Of a DNA stretch of 64,000 nucleotides, positions 26,301 to 41,300 are shown in pieces; positions within the stretch are counted from its first letter, which is position 1, and each line of letters starts with the position of its first letter. Origin of the DNA: Branchiostoma floridae (Eukaryota > Chordata > Leptocardii > Amphioxiformes > Branchiostomatidae); NCBI RefSeq assembly GCF_000003815.2, contig NC_049996.1:8891310-8955309 (forward strand), in the 5' to 3' direction. The position numbers and the translations under genes were made by a program. The notes beneath the pieces are model-generated. The model saw only the letters and a program-made list of their open reading frames with translations. It searched no databases and was not told the DNA's origin.

Positions 26301-29300
26301 TCTGTATATTTTCAAATGATTAAAATTTCAAGAACATTTACCTTGAGTTGACTGCTTCCTTTTCCAGGAGTTGGACCTTGACTCCTGCTCCCTGTTTTTC
26401 CTGGAAGAAACATCATGCAATGTATAAGAAACACTCTAGCTGAAACTGCTTGTAAAGTTCAGAAACAGTATACATATATAAGTGGTTTTCAGCTTATGAA
26501 AAAAGGATATCTTACAAAAGTGAAACTCTCACCTGTCTGGTACAACATCTACTTCCTCAGGTGCATCAGCTACAAAAGATATATATATGCATTGTTTAAT
26601 CATTATAATGATGTCAGTTTAAAGCTTAAAAAATCAAAACTTAACAAATTCAGTCTATATTATTCTTTGTTCATTTGCCTTGAGCATACTCTGTATGCTA
26701 AACATGCTGTCGTGGACAGCGATCCATTGCTATGAACACATTGTATGAACACATTGAACAAGCCAGTGGTTGCATCAGCACTATCCCCAAATTGCAGTTA
26801 CCATACAACAGATACTGTGGTCGACCAAGAACATCTTCAAACGAGTGTGTTAGGAATAAATGTGTGAAGCCTTGCGTAAACCCACTGGACAGAGCCGCTT
26901 AGAAACGTAGCCAACTGCCGCCCATACGTTTCAGGGACCTGTACTACCTACTGCTACTAGATCATCAACTTGATATCCGATATCAATATGTATGTCATCC
27001 TACACCATGTATATATAAATGTTCCTTTTTTTGTTTTCATTCCTATCCTTTATGAACTTAGAAAATTGTTATTGATAAGTATCCTGTCCAAATCCATATG
27101 CATTGTCTCTGTTTTTGTCAGCAGGGCTAGCCCTTTGTTGGCTAGTTGGGCAGCTCTGGCTGTGTGTTCTGAACAGCCAAACCAATAAATAAAATAAATA
27201 GATCATCGTCTTGGTCAAGCTGTCATAAACTATACAAAGCTCATAGATCACCTTCAAACTGGCTGATGGTGTCCTCCGGAATGCTGCACACCACAAAACT
27301 CCCGGGGTCAGCGCCCTGCAGGGCGTTGGCCACCCCATTGTCTTCTGACTGAGAGGAGCTTATAACAGCTGATGAGGAGGTGTCGGACTGCTCCAGCTGG
27401 TCGTCTGTTAAGAAAAGGAACACATCACATCTGATCAGCATGTAATATTGTGTATATTACATGGTGGCAATTTCATGTACATTGTAATCATGCCACCTAG
27501 CATATTACATGCTGGCAGTTTTATCTGGCAACCTTGGCTGAGGACAGACAAAGGTGGAAAACTTATGTTGATGGAAGTGCTGCCCCTATGGCCGGTGAGG
27601 CTATGGGACCGGTGAGGTGAGTTTTATACATGTATGTACATAACATGTATGCCACCAAACAGAGAACTGAAGCACTGCAAGACTATGAACAATGAAATGA
27701 AATGAATGCAAACATATCCCTAGATAGGAACCTCGGGTAGAATCTCAGAGCTATTCATGCAACTGGACAACAGCCTTTCCACGGCACAAATTTTCAACCA
27801 AGCATACTGGGTGATCACACCTAACTCTTTTTTGATAAGTGTGTTGGGTTCTTTAACACTATTTTTTACACTGAGCCTAATGCATAAGCTCCCTCATACA
27901 CAGGCTTTAGGTCACCATCGAAAAAGACAAATGCAACCCCTTATAACACTTCTTGAGAATCTACTAGTAGCTCAGACCCACGGATCCACAGAATTTGATC
28001 CAGACAAAAATTCAATGACAGGTAAAAACTGTGCTTTACAAATTCTCACCTTCCTCTGCCTTGTAGTAATTTTCTGCGATCACCAGAGCATCTTCATCTA
28101 CATTTCAACGGAGCAGCAAAATAAACCATAAATGTGAAGCAAACATGGCTGGCAACAAAAGCGCCTCCTAGCAGCTACTGTTGGCAATGCAGAAGTTTAG
28201 AAATATGGGGAGGAAACTTTGCTAATGAGTAAAATCATCTGAATACTATAACCAAAAATGCAATGAGAAAGTCTCACTACATTTCAAAATCTATGACTTC
28301 AAAATTCTCATCCATAGGTTTGACAACAACTTGTATGACTGACCTGTAGCAGACAAAAGGTCCTCCTGACTCCCTCTCGGAGTCTGTCCTGGTGTTTTTG
28401 GAGAGGAAGTATTGCTGTGGTTGGCCTGCTTAGCAGAGTTGGGAGATAAAAGAAATTAAAGACTTCATGGTAGTATAGCATCGGTTGTAGTTTACTAACT
28501 CTCTTATGGAATACAAAAGATTAAAAAAATGCATGACAGAATCAGTTACTACAAGATTACTAGTCTAAAAATTATGGCTGACAAAACAGACATTTCAAAT
28601 TCTTCTTCAGATGCAGTATAGACTGCTGTTACTGATCAGGATGATATGGTTACTTGTGCATCTAGATTTAAAATAATAGAATCACGGCTCCTAGTGCACT
28701 ATAGTGGCAAATAAGCAGATGTTGGCCAACTAGCACACCAAATTTGTGTGTGTTATTCTACTTAAGACATATCAGTCCAGAGCTTTAGTGGGCTTCACTC
28801 CTTTTCCAAGGCCGTAACATTGAGGTAAGTATCAAACCCAGGTCCAACATTCTAACTGTTAGGCAATACAGACGCACCATCTTGATAACAGAAATAAAGA
28901 AAAAAGAATGCTTACAAAGTCAACAGCCAGTTCCTTGCTCCTGAGGATGGGGCTTTTGGACTTCTTGTTCTTGTCCTGGTGCACAAAATCCTGCAGCCGG
29001 GCGTTCCAGGTGGAGGAGGCCTCGCTCAGCAGGCGCTTCAAGTTCACTATCGCATCCACCACATCCCACATCAGCAGGGGGCCATCTGGAACAGAGCATG
29101 TACAGGACTCCTGAATCACAAAACTTCACAATACTGGGATTAAGGATTTTCAAAGGAAACTGATGGAATAAAACAAGTTCAACATTTTTTTTTAGAAAAC
29201 CAAGGCCCAAAGTACACAAAGTGAAGTCAATCAAAATCAAAGTCCTTCCCACTTCTGATGGTGCATAGGGTGGCACCCATCTCCAATTGAGTAGCCCTTT

Positions 29301-32300
29301 AGCCACGCAACTTTGTACAATCACTACAGCAGGGGGCTAGTCTACTGGTACTAGTGGTGTGTGTTCAAATTCCATACTCTTTTCCGAATGCTGATTGCTA
29401 AGCAGAGAAAGCAGCATGTACCATTTTTAAAGTCTTTGGTATGACTCGACCGGGATCAAACTCACGACCTAATGAATGCAAGGTAAACCCACTCGGCCAT
29501 TGCACCGATCAACAAGTAAGACACGCAAATAAAGAAGAAGTTGAAGCATTTTTTTACCAAAGGAAGTGGAGACATCTCCGTTCTCATCCTCCTGGAACAC
29601 TGACACCACCCGACTGTTGAGCTGCTCCAAACAGTGCTGGAAGTGGCTGAACTCCATCTGTGGTGGTAGTGGTGGTGGTGGCAGGGAAGAAACAAATAAC
29701 AGGAAATGAGAAAACTTGTAGAAAAGTCAATGTGTGTCAGTAAAGGCTAGATACTTTCAACAAAAGTAACTAGATAAGTTTTGTAAATGGTCAGACATCA
29801 GTCAGTGACTAAACATAATCTATGATACAACTCCAAGACCATAAAGTCTTGATTCAATACCTGTTGGAATACATAGTCATGGATTCATGGTTACATACAT
29901 GTACGTCTTGGGTATATAAGACTATTTAGTCACTGACAAAAGACAGTGGATGCTGTCTGAAACGTTTACAAAACTTGTCCAGCTGCTTAACTGACTTTTG
30001 TTTTCAGCAAAAGTCAACGGATATGACTTTGCACACTTGGTACACGGAACTGGTACAAGGAACATCAATATATGTGTGCCCTTAAAAACAAAAGGCTTAG
30101 TACAATAAGAGTTTTCTTTTACACAACCAGTTTTTCTCACCTGCTGACATTTCGATGTCTGTCAGACATCGTTCTCAGATCTTCTAACTGGAGTTCTGCT
30201 TCTCGCCGCTATATGTAGCCGATGTAGAAGCAGAACTCCAGTTAGAAGCTCTGAGGAAGGTGTCATGACAGATGTCAGCAGGTGAGAAAAACTGGTTGTG
30301 TAAAAGAAAACTCTTATGTGCTATGATCTACCAACCTGATGAAACTATTTTCGGAAAAAAGGCTTAGTGTTACAAAAGTGACAACTAACAGTAAATCTTC
30401 CTACTAGTAGTTCAATACCTCTTCCTGTGCCAGGAGAGACTCGATCTGCTCCTCCCGTTCGTGTGAGAATGAGTCCACCTTCAGAGCCATGATGCGGTCT
30501 ATGCTGTCCTTGATGGCTGTGTACAGCTTCTGGCCTCTGGTAGGGGAACAAAATATGTGTTTGTTAGCAATAGCTGATCAATCATCAGTTACCTCTTGAA
30601 TTCTGACAGTTTCACTCTCCTGAATTTAGAACAAAATATGCAAGATACACACATAACCACAGTTAAGAATTTATGGAAAACTGAAACGATACGGCCACAT
30701 GTCACAGTAATTGGGACAATCAAACATTGTGCAAGAAACCGCCTGTGCGGTCAAGAAAGAGGACTTAGGCAACAGAAAAGATGGAAAGATGATAGAATGG
30801 ACTGACATGAATCTGAGTGAAATAATGAGAAAAACAAGAAAACAAGAAGATAGGAGAAAAGTGGTTGCCAGATTTTCTGTGGTGCCTCAATGGTCAAATA
30901 GCCTAAGACTAAAAGGGATAGATGAGACAGGATGAGATGAGATTGGCAACATACTTCCTGATTTAAACAAATGTATCAGGACAAAATAGAGGAAAAATGG
31001 TAGCTTACTTTTCAGCAAGATCTTTGATCTGGTCAAAGAAAGTGTCGGGATCATGTCCCTTCTCCTTGATAGCCACCAGCATGGGGGGCAAGGCAATCTC
31101 ATACAGGGTCACCAAATGGTACCTGGGGGAGTTAACATTTCAGAATTATCAGCATCATCAGGGTGTGTTCTGTACCATCCAGACATCAGAGCATGGGATC
31201 CTTTTGGACAATACATTATGGACATACAATTGCTATAAGTAGGACGGAGAAAAAAGCTTATGTATCATTCTGACCAATTTTTATGTATATCTCCAAATCC
31301 CTATGCTAGGACTTGGGCCTTTCTGTCATGAGCATCGAGCATCGATGGAACGGTTCTCAAAATCCCATACTTATTTGTGTCCAGATACTTTAGTAAGCAA
31401 CACTCAGTTTGGGCGAAGCATCTAGGGATGTTATAACAGAATTACTGTAATTTCAGTTTTATCCATAGATAGACTGTATCCTTGAAGCTGGTAGGGTCTG
31501 TAGTTTGTGTTTTATCATACGGTAATGAGTCCCAGTCCTAACGTAGCCCATTTTGATCTGTGAAAGACAACAAACCAAAGGCCATTACTCACTGCAAGGA
31601 GGCCACAGAGTGTCGATAGGCGAAACACTGGATGTGGTCCAGGTGGTGGGAGTGGGCACAGTTCTGTAGGGCCGCGCGGCGGGTGTACCGACCGCCCTGG
31701 AAACGCAGCTCCAAGTACTTTGCAAACGACATGGACCAGGACTCCACTGACATGGGCACGATGGGGGTGACCTGGAGTACCAATGGGATACAGAACAAGT
31801 TCAGTGTTGTCAGTCGCATTCCTTGCACAATTGTTGTATAAACTGTATGATCACAAACTGTAGCTGTATCTAAGTATGTATAACCTGTATAACCACCCTT
31901 TTAGCGTAACACACCAGCTTCACAGACATGCAGCGTGGCAGCAGCTGGTTTTATTATGTTTACTGAATGGCCTGTCACACCTAACCTTTGCACATCTAAC
32001 TTCAATAGTAGGTTAGAAACTCTGGTACTTGAAGGCATGAATATTTCTTATTCTTCTTCGAACGAAATACAGGCACTCTTGGGATAGTCATTCATGTGTC
32101 GTACAAAATTTATCTGTCTTGTTACAAAAAAGGCTGTCTTAGATCCTTGTTGGCGGTCGATACTGTTACAACCTGCTTAAACATTCTATCTCATCAACAT
32201 CGTACTATGGTCTGCGATGAATGTGATCATGGCATTACTCTAAGCTGTAAAATCATTCTATAGTATAGGTTAAAATAAATGGCAGGCAGATTACTATTAC

Positions 32301-35300
32301 ATGTATATACACAGGAAAGGTGTACTATAATTCTTGACATTTTTGCACTCGTTGCATGTTTGAAGTTTTCGCTGTGAAGCACCATCACAGTACTTATTAG
32401 GTAAATGTACCTGTTTACAGATGGCACAGATGCTCCAGAGCAGGATGTTGTTGTGCTGACCAGGGATAGGGCTGGCCAGCGTCTGCATGGTGATCTCGAT
32501 ACTGGCCTGTCCGTGCACGAACCTGCGCACATGTTCCACCATCGGCGTGTCGCACAGCTCGCTGGGGCACTGGTACACAGAGCGGAAGCAGTACCTCTCT
32601 AGGAACGCGCCCAGGGTGATGTCGTTCTTCCCATAGAAGTCCATGGTAACAACCCTTCATCATGAAGAAAGTAGATTATTTACACTGTTGTTGTTGGCAT
32701 GCGTCTGTCTCAGAAGACAATGGTAGGCAGACAGGGTGGGTTAGGCCCCGTCTGCCTGGCCTGCACTTGGGTTTTTAAGGTGAAGGAGGGGTGTGCCCTT
32801 CCTTCTCCACCCTCTCGTCCACTGGCGCACTAAGTCCTACAGGGGCAACTGTATGCAACGTGTAAGACAGCCCCAGCATATGCAGGTTTACACTGTGAGG
32901 GTAAGGTAAAAGTACAAAGCCTTTTCTAATACTGTAGGGGTAGTGGGTTGTAATCCACTGTGTCTATCATGGCACTGTATTGGAAGGTGGAGCCCATCCC
33001 TCTCCTTTCTTCTCATTGCCTCTATGTCAACTCTAGTATCTCTTTGGCATTTCTGGCTTAAGTCTTCTAAATCAGCCTCTTTACTCACTCTGTAGTGAAT
33101 AAACTTTCACAATATAGCACATTTATTCAACCTTGACAAAGTGCCAATCATTTTTCTGTCACTATCAAGAGCAATAAAATAATCAAGCAAAAACATTACC
33201 GCCCTGTCAGATGACCACTGGCAAAGGTAAGAAGTAAAAATAAGTTTCCCTATACTGACCATGGGCTGACACAGGGGTTGGGTGCGTTGGCTGAAGCTGA
33301 TGAGAAGCTACTGAAGAGAACTGAGATGTGCTGGTGATTCCTGGGGTCCATACAGTCCACCTGGAGACAGAGGAATGGCAGGTGAGATACAAAATGTATT
33401 TTTATTATTATTATAAATGTAAGTAGCAGGATGGATAACTAAATCTGATAGTAACTAGTGCAGCGCTGTCTCCAGGAACCATGCCTCCGTCCCGAGATGG
33501 AAATTTAACTGTTGGGACGGAAAAAAATTTAATCCTGTCCACCTTCCAAAAAATCTGAACATCATGACATAAAACTGGTGAAAAACGAAATTTCGTAACG
33601 GAAAATAGATTTCAGACCAACAATCATGAGCTCCCAAACAAACAATGAGTGGGATGGAACAAAGTTTAAAGCTGGAGACAACTCTGAACTATATGTAAGG
33701 TTATTACAACCCTGCCAAGCAGTGCATTCATACACCCTTCATGCAACAAGGAAACCATCATTCCAATTCTCTTTTTTCTGAATTACTAGTCATGCTCTAC
33801 ACCAAGAACAAAATAACCAAGAGGGAAGATGTTTTCTATGAGTACCACCTCAGAGCTACATGTACATTTAATTACAGCCCAATTAACCTTCATCCAGACA
33901 AGGTAGCCTTTTTACACCTAATGTGTATTAGTTATGGGGTTGGGTAGCAGGGAGAGGTTAAGTACATGTACTGGCGTTTGTCACCACCCCATGATATCTA
34001 AATATTAGCTAGATAAAGTAACTCTCCCTTCTAAACAAAAGTTGCTTCTGTACAGTTGCAATTTAAGATGGTGAACAGAGCTGTGAACATGCAAGGCAAA
34101 ACTCCCCATGCTGCTACAGGTACATTTTGTAGCATGTTCACCTCAGTCTGATTGGGCAAAGTCATGTCTGACGGGACCTGGTGATCCCCCAGAACAACCC
34201 AGGAATCCTGGAACAGACATACATTTGTACCGGGAGTAACAAGCCCTTTCAGGGGTTCAACTGCTTAAGCGCAGGTCAAAGGTTAAGTTCCCTGAGACAT
34301 CATCAAAATATGTCTGGATATTGTGATGCAGATTGACAGGGGTAGGCCCTATACAGACATGTACATGTTAATCTTGACAAAAAATGCTTTCTAGTCAGGG
34401 GCCTTCAACCTTGACCTGCGCATGTGCAGTTGGATTCATGACCATGCAGGCTTACTACAGCTACATTACAGCTTACATTATAAAACTAGCTAAAACAAAT
34501 GTTTATTACAAATTGATACATATCTAAGAAGACTTGGAATTCTTATAGAGATAGCAAGTTCTTTGGAACCTACCAACTTTGACTCAAACATGTCAGAAGG
34601 CAATTCAAAACATACACATACACATGTACCTGAACACCCATTGTACACATCTACATTATAAACAAAATGAATGAACGAAAGAACGAATGAACAAACAAAT
34701 GAATGAATGAGTACAAACCAAGCGCTTCTGCTCCCAGACTACAGCAGATCCACTGCTGGTGTTGCTGGCCAAGCTGACCACATCCATGCTTTGTTCAAAG
34801 CTCCTCGTTTCTTTCTTCTTGCCATTCTTTAAGGCATTCCTCTTTTTTCTTTGCTTCTTGTTTTCTTGAAGCCTCCCTCCGAGAGCACGGAATTCTGCGA
34901 GAAGCGCAGCCGTCTGCTGATTGGTGATCGGATCTTTGAGCGGTCCACTTAGAAAGGAGTGGGGAGGAACGATGTTGACACCCGACGTTGAGTATCTACT
35001 GTTGAAGTGGAGAGAGTTCTCTTTCCCTCGCATGGGTTCCAGTTCGTAGAGTTTTGAGCGTTCCCTCTCGAGCTGCTTCTCGTGCTCAGGAGTGAGTTCA
35101 AAACGACCCGACCAGAAAACCTGGATTGGGAAATACTTCCTCAGGACACAACGGTTACCTTCCTCGGTTAGCAGGTAAGGCATGTCGTGTTTTAGGAATG
35201 GAGACGTACACAGCTTTCGCTTCGACACCTCATTCTGGAACTGGGAAATAAGGGAGTTAAGCTGCGTCTGTCTGTCTCCGATTTCAACGTAGCTTGCTGA

Positions 35301-38300
35301 GCGCCAGTTTCGCTGCAACGGGTGCGCAAAATCGGCCTGAATATTGGTCTCCATTGGTGACTCTTCTTCTGGGCTTCCTACTACGACTTCCTTCAATGGC
35401 CTCTTTGCTTCCTTCTCTTGTTCGGACGATTTTTCTTCAACAGGACTCCCACTTTCAGCAAGTTTGTCCTTCTGTTTGCTGTTTTCAGCGATTGCTGTGT
35501 GGGGAGGACTGCCTTTCGTGTTGGCCTGTCCTGGTGGCATGGCAAACTCATCCATGAGGAAAGAGATCTCCAGGCGAGAGTGGTAGCACATGTACACCAT
35601 GAACTGCATTATCTGCTTCACCTACAAGAAAAAGGCAACAGAAGTGAGTATCAGTACATCTCTGGTGAAATACAATGGAAAAGGTGAATAAAAGGTATTT
35701 CATCAGAAAAGATGCAAAAAATGCAAGTTTATATATTGTAAAAAGGATAGGTTTGTGGGGATTTAATTTCACAGCAGGGAGAAAATGAAGTGTTTGCAGT
35801 GGTTTTAAGTTAATGAATGAAACTGCCATACAGGGTTTTAATGTTACAGCGGTTTTCCTGCTAAAGGGGTCCAACCACAGTGACTGTAAAACATAAAATC
35901 ACAGCAAACATTCCCACATTTATAGTAGCATTTAGATAAGTTAAAACAAGACCATGAAAATGAAATTAACTCTATTGTTTGAACAGTGTGAGTAAGTATT
36001 TACCTTTGTGAGTTCAATATCAGACCCTCCCCTCAGGACTACTGTACATCCAAGATGGGAGGCACACCCTTCAAAGAACATCAGCGTCTTGTTGTCACCT
36101 ATACAATATAGGGCGAACATAGATGAGATGACGGTTAGACATCCATGTAACAAGATACGCCAAGTAACAACTACTCAAGCAACTGCTTGGATATATGATT
36201 CTGGAAACTGTCAAACATTTCACTCCTTTTGTCAGTGACACTGAATAGATCTGTTGAAGAGCAGGTTTTATGATAACAGAAATGTACGACCATTTTTCAA
36301 AATCGTGTCCAGTTGCTTGAGGAACTGATATTTGAAATATAGGGGAAAATGGGATACTTACATATTATTAACATTTAGATATTACAGTTAGAAAATGAAT
36401 GAAAATTTTTTAATTGAAAAAAAAACACTAAACTTCATCTTTAACCGAAGTTTCCAAAAATTGTGTAAAAGCTGCTATACCCAGACTGAGTACACAGATA
36501 TGTGTCCTGTGTGCCGAGCACCGTTATAAACAGTATAGGGTACTTTTTTCCCCGGAAGAAAACAGTTGTGGGCTTGTAGAGCGCGTATACCTTTACCTGA
36601 ATGCATGAGGTGGTTTTGTAGGTAGAACCTGTGACAGAAGCCAAGTGTAGGCTTGGCCACCTGGTCAATGGATGGGATCAAGTCAGCCTGGGTACAGCGG
36701 GCTATCCTGTCCATCACCTCCTGCAAAACAAATAGAAACAAGCAAATCAACCCCAAAACCAATTTGTTTTCCTCAATTTTTATTTCTGCTACTGACACTG
36801 AGGTTAAATCTATCAAGTCTAAGAGCAAAGCCCAACACACATAGCTTAAGAATAAAAATACAAATTTGTGACAGAGATGCAGCCACTATCTCGTTGCTAA
36901 TTGCCATTCTATCTTTTAACCATATTTGTTATTGTCTTTTTTTTTCAAATACATGTAGAGTGAATGAATGGATGGATAGATGGATGGATGGATGGATGGA
37001 TGGATGGATGGATGGATGGATGGATGGATGGATGGATGGACGGATGGATGATGGATGGATGAATGGATGGATGAATTGAATGAATGAAAGAACTTACAGG
37101 TTTGACGTTCAGTACTAGAGTGATGCCAGCCTCCAGCAGTAGGTCCTGAGCAATGCGAGACACGGTTTTCTCCACCAGCAAGATGTCAGGTCGGGGGTTC
37201 AGTGATGTGATGCGGGCAACACAGTTCTTCAGGTATTCTCTCTCCTAGAGAACACAGAAATACTTGGTGATGAGCTTGGTATAAAGGAAGATTCCATGTT
37301 TTGTATACACCTTAGGATGTCACCAAAATGTAAGTGTATAAGACCTGTTTGGTGTGTAGATTCGTATGGTTGTTTTCAAAGTCCCACTAGCTATAGGGGC
37401 AGAGTTAGAGGTCAGCTGTTAAGTGTCGGAACTGTAAAAGACTGGAACTTCTTCCCATAGCATGTGGTTGATGCTAAAACTGTTAATGAGGTCTAGACCA
37501 GATTGGAAAATCAGTGTCAGAATAAGAAGTGCATCATGAACTACAAGAGTGAAGACCAGGATACTACAGGCCTGAATGTTTTCCTTCCAGAAGACGCAGA
37601 CAGAAGGTCTTGGAAGAAACTTACAGTTGCCTGCGCCGCAGCCGACCGATGATGATGATGATTCAGGATATTTAGGATTTAGGTGCTCAGTTCTTACCTG
37701 TAAGACAATGGGATCGATGGAGGCCGGATAGAAAAGATGCTCTCATAATGTGAGCTACTCCCAACCCCAATATCAAAGGGATTTACAGTTAATACTTAGA
37801 ATATTATGCACTCATCTACATGTTAAGAGCTACCTATAAGAGAAGCTTCTTCTTACCTGTAAGACGATGGGATCTATGGAGGCCAGTCTGTTCTCTGTGC
37901 GCTGGTGATCGATCCATCCCTTAACCATCAGGATACGGGGGTTCAGGATGTGGTGCGACATCTACATGTAACACAGCACAGGGAAAGAAATTACCTCCAT
38001 AAGAAATTACCTCCATGAAAAATGGACAAACATGTAATCTAAAGAAAATTCAACCTCTACAACCAGATGAAAAACAGAGATTTAGGTCTTGAGAAAATGA
38101 AGGTCAAGGGAGGTCAATTTTTGACCTCCTGGGAGATGTCCTTGGTACTGTAGTTACTGTGGTTACAGTTACTTGAGAACAGAAGCGCTCTTACCTTCTT
38201 GTGTGCAATATTCTTGGTACAGACAACTCCGTTGACGAAGCAGCAATCTGATCGGTGGCCACCTGGGATCTGTAGTCAGAAATAAACCAACATGTACCCT

Positions 38301-41300
38301 CAAAGTTCTATCAAGAAAAAATTAAGAACACCTCAGACAAAAAGTAAATGGCTTATATGAATAACGGGTTATGTTTAAAAACAGTCTATACTTTGAAAGT
38401 ATCTCAAAAGTATGTCCTAAAATAACTGCAGACAGACATGCCAAAACAGAGCTGCACTAGGCAACCCGACACAGTAAAAAAAAAAGCGGGTAGACCAAAT
38501 CTAACTTGGAGGCATACGCTTCAAACTAACAAAGGGACCTCGCAACCAACTGGGGCTAGCCTGAAGGAAGCAGAGACTTTGCCCCCAAATCGCCCTGAGT
38601 GAAGGATCTAAGTCTACGTCTAATACAGTAGAAGCCAGTAAATTGCACAACGGATTAACGCACACTTCTGTTAACTGCACGGAATCCCCAAATCCCAAAC
38701 CGGTGCGGTCCAGCTAGATAACTTTGCATTATTGCACCAGCCGGATAATTGCACGAAATTCACTGACAAATAGGGCGCGCAATTAAGCGGCTTCTACTGT
38801 ATACCTTCCCCCTGTACTGCTACCTCGTCGTGGTGGGGAAGCTTGAGTGCCTCAATACAAATTGAATGTACCTTCTTGAACTTGACATACTGCCTGATGT
38901 CCATGTTGTCATTCTCGTGCCTGACGTCCGGGCGCACCGTCTCGCTGATCTGCCTCACCAGTGGCATGATGATGTCACTCCACCACAGCGACAGGTACTC
39001 CTCGTGAAGCAGTTGGCGTACAAACGAGACCGTGTGCTGGTCATGAGCGGAACTGTACCAAACACACACATAATAAAGATAAAAACAGTTTTAGCTTACT
39101 AAAAAGCTAGTCTTTCATTGGTCATGAAAGAAGAAAGATGCTATGTACAGTATTTACAGGTTCGCTGTACCAGAGAAATTCTTTCTGACAAGCACAATGA
39201 ACAGTGGACCATGGCTTAACATCTGTCCTAAGGACTGCAACCCTTTCTAGTAGCATGCATGTCGTGTGAGAGAAACAGCAAGAATTTGATTTCACAGCTT
39301 TTAGTTCCAGAGGCAGGACCGCAAACCACTAGACTATGCACCCTTCGCTTATACATGGCAACCCTGGTCAAAAATGGCAAAGGCATTCACTACCTTTTGT
39401 CAGTGACACTAAGCAGATCAGTTGAAGAGCAGGTTATATACCGTAACTATGAATTGATATGCAAAGGAGGTGAAGACAAATTTTAGAAAGTCTGCTAGGA
39501 AACAAAAGTAAGAGTGACTGCTGTTTGGCATATCTTACTACCTGGATGTCTAACCGTCATTGTATAAAGCAGCTACATTATAGGAATCAACACTCTACTC
39601 AAATTAAATGATTATAACTAATGATAATGTAGAAAAACAGCATGCTCACCAGAGTCTTTTCATAGCCAGCCTTTCACCATTCTCCTCTCGGAGTGACTCA
39701 CACATCTGCCAGCCTCGCGGAGCCTCCACCTCGTATGGGGAGGGCGACTCCTTCCCAAGGAACAGGGCATCTGCAACAGAACATATTATATATTTGATTA
39801 CACAACAAAAGATTGATGTTCTATGGTTAGAGTACATACAGTAGCCTCATATCATGAATAAATATATCTTGCTGTGTACTTCTACCTGTAGAACTGCTCA
39901 GAATTCAAGATTCCTAATGACTCAATTTTAAAATGATACATTCAATTTTTTTGTTTCCTACCACTACAAAAATATTACTTAATTGTGGAAATTAGGTAGC
40001 TATTTGCATAATATATACCATATTTTGTTAATCATAACCTAAAATCTACATGCCAAAAACTAACGAGATTCCATCATTCCCCATAATGCATGAGTTACAA
40101 ATTTTTTAAAAGGCCCTCTGCAAGTCATAAAACCCACAACACTTACTTTCTGACCCAAGTGCTACCACTGAAAAGTGCTGACCATAGAATTTTCCAGAAC
40201 ACAAAACATAAAAAATAGATGTGTCGTTGTTATCTAGCTACAATATACTACCAAAGGGAGGCAACAGCATTGCCACAAAGGGGGGGTGCACTTAATACCA
40301 TTTTATTGTACTAGTGTTAGACATATCGACACAGGAAAACACTGTTAATCTACTACACATTTTCCCAGGGTATGTGTTGTTACCTTTTGGTAGTTTTATA
40401 ACTGCCTTTGGAAGAATCACAATAATGGGTTGGGAAGAATCTGAACACATGAATCACAGAAAAAGGAAAACAAACAAAAGATGATCAACTTGTTACCAGT
40501 TCTACTAACATTAATTTCCAAAGTAATTGACTACTACATTGTAGATATCATTTAATGATATTAGTGTCTTTGTCTTTTAGACAAGTGTCAGAATCCAATT
40601 AGTATATTTATAATTCAAGTTGACTTCATACAATGCCAATTCCGAATACTACAAGTAGTACAAACTACAGGTATATAATTAAAGGATAAATTGTGATTGT
40701 CTTGGATATGTTTTACGTTGGATATGTTTCTTTTATCAATTTCTCTTTGCTATACAAAAGGTTGTCTAAGATCCTTGTTGGTAGTCGGTACGATCATAGC
40801 TTGCTTGAAAATCCTGTGGCATCAAAATCCTGCGATGATTGCACAACCTATGTGACCACGCCCTGAACCTAGCTATCAGAACCTTCACCATATTCTATAA
40901 AATGTAGACAGGACACCAACCTTTGAGCAGGTCATCCCCCAGACTTGACTGTGACGATTCCAGGTTAGAGTCCTGGGAGTTCACACTCACTGTGGGGTTA
41001 ACAAATAAAACAATGTAACTATAACAGTTACTATGCCATGTGAATGAGGAGAAACTGTCAGACTGAGTGATGATATCAGACAAAAGTGTTGTCACAGTGG
41101 AAAAGTGTGAAGGATATACACAATGTCATGTGAACTATTCTGACCAATCATCACATATCTTGGATACCCTCTGCTGGGACTAGAACTATGTCATGTGATA
41201 ACTGACCAATCCCTGCTTATCCTCTCTGACAACTGATATAGTGTGGCACAAATGCATAGTGACAATCACATTTTGACGTCTACTTTCTGCAGGAAATTTA

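Noticed and set aside
36945-37181. Open frames rich in WMDG or HPSI repeats
   Set aside because: They are translations of the (GATG)n microsatellite; only the part from 37098 is coding, as PIKFYVE exon 18.
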